Part shown: positions 62,523 to 64,000 of the stretch, one piece after another
Numbering within the stretch: position 1 is the first letter of the stretch
How the letters are laid out: every line of letters begins with the position of its first letter
Source of the DNA: an uncultured Clostridia bacterium
Lineage (GTDB): Bacteria > Bacillota > Clostridia > Christensenellales > Borkfalkiaceae
DNA length: 64,000 nt
Direction: 5' to 3'
Assembly: GCA_947629515.1 (NCBI GenBank)
Contig: CANRDY010000002.1
Coordinates: 62,001-126,000, forward strand
The notes under the pieces: model-generated
Seen by the model: the letters and a program-made list of their open reading frames with translations, nothing else
Database searches by the model: none
What the model was told of the DNA's origin: nothing
Program-made: the position numbers and the translations under genes

Positions 62523-63746
62523 ATGACAGAGAGCGACATACAATATTATATAAATAACTGCGAAGAATCGCTTAAAGAGCAGTTTGCCGAAGCCGAGCGG
62601 GTAGCTTACTTCAACCAAAAAAAGGTTCTTAAAGCCTTTGAGGAGTGCAGGGTAGCCGCCGCAAACTTCAACGGAACAACGGGCTACGGCTACGGCGATA
62701 TCGGCAGGGACTGCCTCGGCGAGCTTTACGCCCGCTCGTTCGGCGCGGAAAAGGGCATAGTTTCGCCGCATTTGCTTTCGGGAACGCACGCACTCACCGT
62801 TGCGCTTTTCGGGCTTTTGCGCCCGCACGACGTGCTTTTATGTATCAGCGGCATGCCTTACGACACCTTGCACGGGGTAATTTTCGGTGAAAACAACGGT
62901 TCTCTCAAAGATTTCGGCGTTAAATTCGAGTACTGCGAACTCAAAAACGGCAAGTTCGACTACCAAAGCATTTCAAAAAAACTGCCCAAGGCGACGGTCG
63001 TCTATATCCAGCGTTCGCGCGGCTATGAACTCCGCGACGCCTTTTCGTGCGAAGAGATTAAAGAGGCGTGCGATTTTGTAAGAAAAAACGGCTTTGCGGG
63101 TTGTATCTTCGTTGATAACTGCTACGGCGAGTTCGTCGAAACGCGCGAACCGACGGAAGTGGGAGCCGACCTCATCGTCGGTTCACTCATAAAAAACGCG
63201 GGCGGCGGGCTTGCGCCCACGGGCGGCTATATCTGCGGCAGAGAAAAATTTATAAACCTAATCGGCGGCAGGCTCACCGCGCCGTCGGTGGGGCTTGAAA
63301 TCGGCTCGCACGAACGCGGCTACCGCGACTTTTATCAGGGTCTTTTTCTCGCGCCGCACACCGTGCTGCAAGCGGTCAAGTGCTCGCTTTTGATCGGTTC
63401 GGCAATGGGCAAGCTCGGGTTCAAAAACTATCCGCGGCTTGGCGAAACCCCGCACGACATAACCCGCGCCATCGAGTTCGGCGATAAAGAAAAAATGATA
63501 GACTTTATCCGTGAAATTCAGTACGCTTCGCCCGTGGACAGCTTTGCCACTTGTGAACCGTGGGCGATGCCCGGTTATAACGATCCCATAATAATGGCGG
63601 CGGGGACGTTCGTTTCGGGGGCTTCGATGGAACTCTCGGCGGACGGACCTGTAAAACCGCCGTATATCGCCTATTTTCAGGGCGGGCTGACCTACGAACA
63701 CGGAAAATACGCCTTGGAACGCATACTCAAAAAACTGTTGAAATAG
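62523..63746 (+). CDS. Methionine gamma-lyase-like PLP protein (aluminium resistance family)
   Basis: 407 residues, Cys/Met metabolism PLP-enzyme fold. The conserved start FNGTTGYGYGDIGRDCLGELYA, the SGTHALTVALFGLLRPHD segment and the PLP lysine in GSLIKNAGGGLAPTGGYI near residue 222 match the family annotated as aluminium resistance or methionine gamma-lyase-like (YnbB in Bacillus). The true reaction is not established. It follows miaA as in many Firmicutes. No Shine-Dalgarno site is obvious. A good terminator follows. Confidence 0.9.
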   Translation: MTESDIQYYINNCEESLKEQFAEAERVAYFNQKKVLKAFEECRVAAANFNGTTGYGYGDIGRDCLGELYARSFGAEKGIVSPHLLSGTHALTVALFGLLRPHDVLLCISGMPYDTLHGVIFGENNGSLKDFGVKFEYCELKNGKFDYQSISKKLPKATVVYIQRSRGYELRDAFSCEEIKEACDFVRKNGFAGCIFVDNCYGEFVETREPTEVGADLIVGSLIKNAGGGLAPTGGYICGREKFINLIGGRLTAPSVGLEIGSHERGYRDFYQGLFLAPHTVLQAVKCSLLIGSAMGKLGFKNYPRLGETPHDITRAIEFGDKEKMIDFIREIQYASPVDSFATCEPWAMPGYNDPIIMAAGTFVSGASMELSADGPVKPPYIAYFQGGLTYEHGKYALERILKKLLK

Positions 63747-63747
63747 A

Positions 63748-63782
63748 AAAAGCGGAAGTTCACCCCCGAACTTCCGTTTTTA
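63748..63782 (+). terminator. Intrinsic terminator after the PLP gene
   Basis: Stem CGGAAGTTC/GAACTTCCG with 6-nt loop, A-rich on the left and TTTTT on the right. Confidence 0.88.
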
Positions 63783-63819
63783 ATTGTGCCCTTAAACGCG
63801 GACACTTTCAATCAAACCC

Positions 63820-63849
63820 TTGACAAAAACCCCCGCAAAGTGTTATATT
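63820..63849 (+). promoter_or_regulatory. Promoter near the window end
   Basis: TTGACA (63820-63825) followed after 18 nt by TATATT (63844-63849), or after 17 nt by TTATAT. It points into the last 150 bp of the window. Confidence 0.6.
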
Positions 63850-63851
63850 TT

Positions 63852-64000
63852 ATGTACCACATTAAACAATTAAATATTTTCGTGGGAATTTGCACAATCT
63901 TGGCATTGTGTATCTCTTTTTTGCATAATTCTTTCGAAAATATATTGAATATTGTTTGGTGTGGTAACCGTAAGAGATACCGTGCGGTGTGCTCTTTCGG
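63852..64000 (+). other. Incomplete reading frame or leader at the window edge
   Basis: From ATG 63852 the frame is open for 49 codons to the window end, encoding a hydrophobic start (IFVGICTILALCISFLHN). The ATG lies only 2 nt after the -10 box, upstream of the likely transcript start, so this may be chance. The stretch also holds an 8-bp hairpin (TGCACAAT/ATTGTGTA, 63891-63912) followed by TCTCTTTTTT. A leader RNA for a gene beyond the window is equally possible. I recognise no known riboswitch or ncRNA. Confidence 0.25.

Noticed and set aside
63945-64000. T-box-like GGTGTGGTAACCG near the window end
   Set aside because: It differs from the GGGTGGTACCGCG core by an inserted base and further changes, and no specifier stem or matching terminator is visible within the window.

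Overview
The window is a chromosomal segment of a Gram-positive, probably anaerobic member of the Clostridia. The evidence is a full division and cell wall (dcw) cluster, SpoVG, RNase Y, the ftsK-rimO-pgsA-cinA-recA-rny order, a flavodiiron protein and a ferritin-like protein, sigma-A type promoters (TTGACA-17-TATAAT) and Shine-Dalgarno sites (GGAGG). MurE carries the DNPR motif typical of meso-diaminopimelate-adding enzymes. An uncultured gut lineage such as Christensenellales would fit, but that is a guess from style and gene order. I see no mobile element, prophage, CRISPR array or rRNA. Coding density is high.

Layout: (1) 1-6250: the tail of a DUF5662-like gene, a six-helix ferritin-like protein on the minus strand, then a glycosyltransferase, a two-gene ABC exporter and a flavodiiron protein. 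(2) 6280-7600: tRNA-Arg(CCU) and rpsT on the minus strand, murI on the plus strand. (3) 7669-21606: the dcw cluster mraZ-rsmH-ftsL-ftsI-murE-mraY-murD-ftsW-murA-ftsQ-ftsA-ftsZ, starting at a consensus promoter with a likely MraZ operator. murF, murG and murB are not where they usually lie. A repeat-filled spacer sits where murF is expected. (4) 21785-25916: spoVG (-), murC (+), a DUF815 AAA+ ATPase (-) and a lone ilvC (+). (5) 26048-34850: ftsK-rimO-pgsA-cinA-recA, then rny. The CinA here lacks its N-terminal domain. (6) 34870-36962: a membrane-anchored PadR-type regulator and a flavodoxin on the minus strand. (7) 37139-38614: an acyl-ACP thioesterase and a YgjP-type metalloprotease. (8) 38931-52978: an arginine operon argG-argC-argJ-argB-argD-argF-carA-carB, with carB fused in frame to a diaminopimelate epimerase-like domain, running on into a cysteine desulfurase and thiI. 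(9) 53100-63746: a class A PBP (-), then miaB-mutS-mutL-miaA and a methionine gamma-lyase-like gene. The last 250 bases hold a promoter and an incomplete reading frame.

Functional links: regions 2-4 supply D-glutamate, the UDP-muramyl peptide steps and the divisome. Region 8 makes arginine and carbamoyl phosphate, and the CarB-DapF fusion physically ties that pathway to a DAP epimerase-like domain whose first catalytic cysteine is missing. The cysteine desulfurase and ThiI together supply sulfur for tRNA thiolation and thiamine. MiaA and MiaB act in sequence on tRNA A37.

The most unusual points are: the CarB-DapF fusion; a terminator-shaped hairpin over the ftsI start; a perfect 10-bp inverted repeat around the -35 box of the arginine operon; a membrane-tethered PadR protein; a probably leaderless miaB; and several intergenic spacers, each filled with its own short degenerate repeat.
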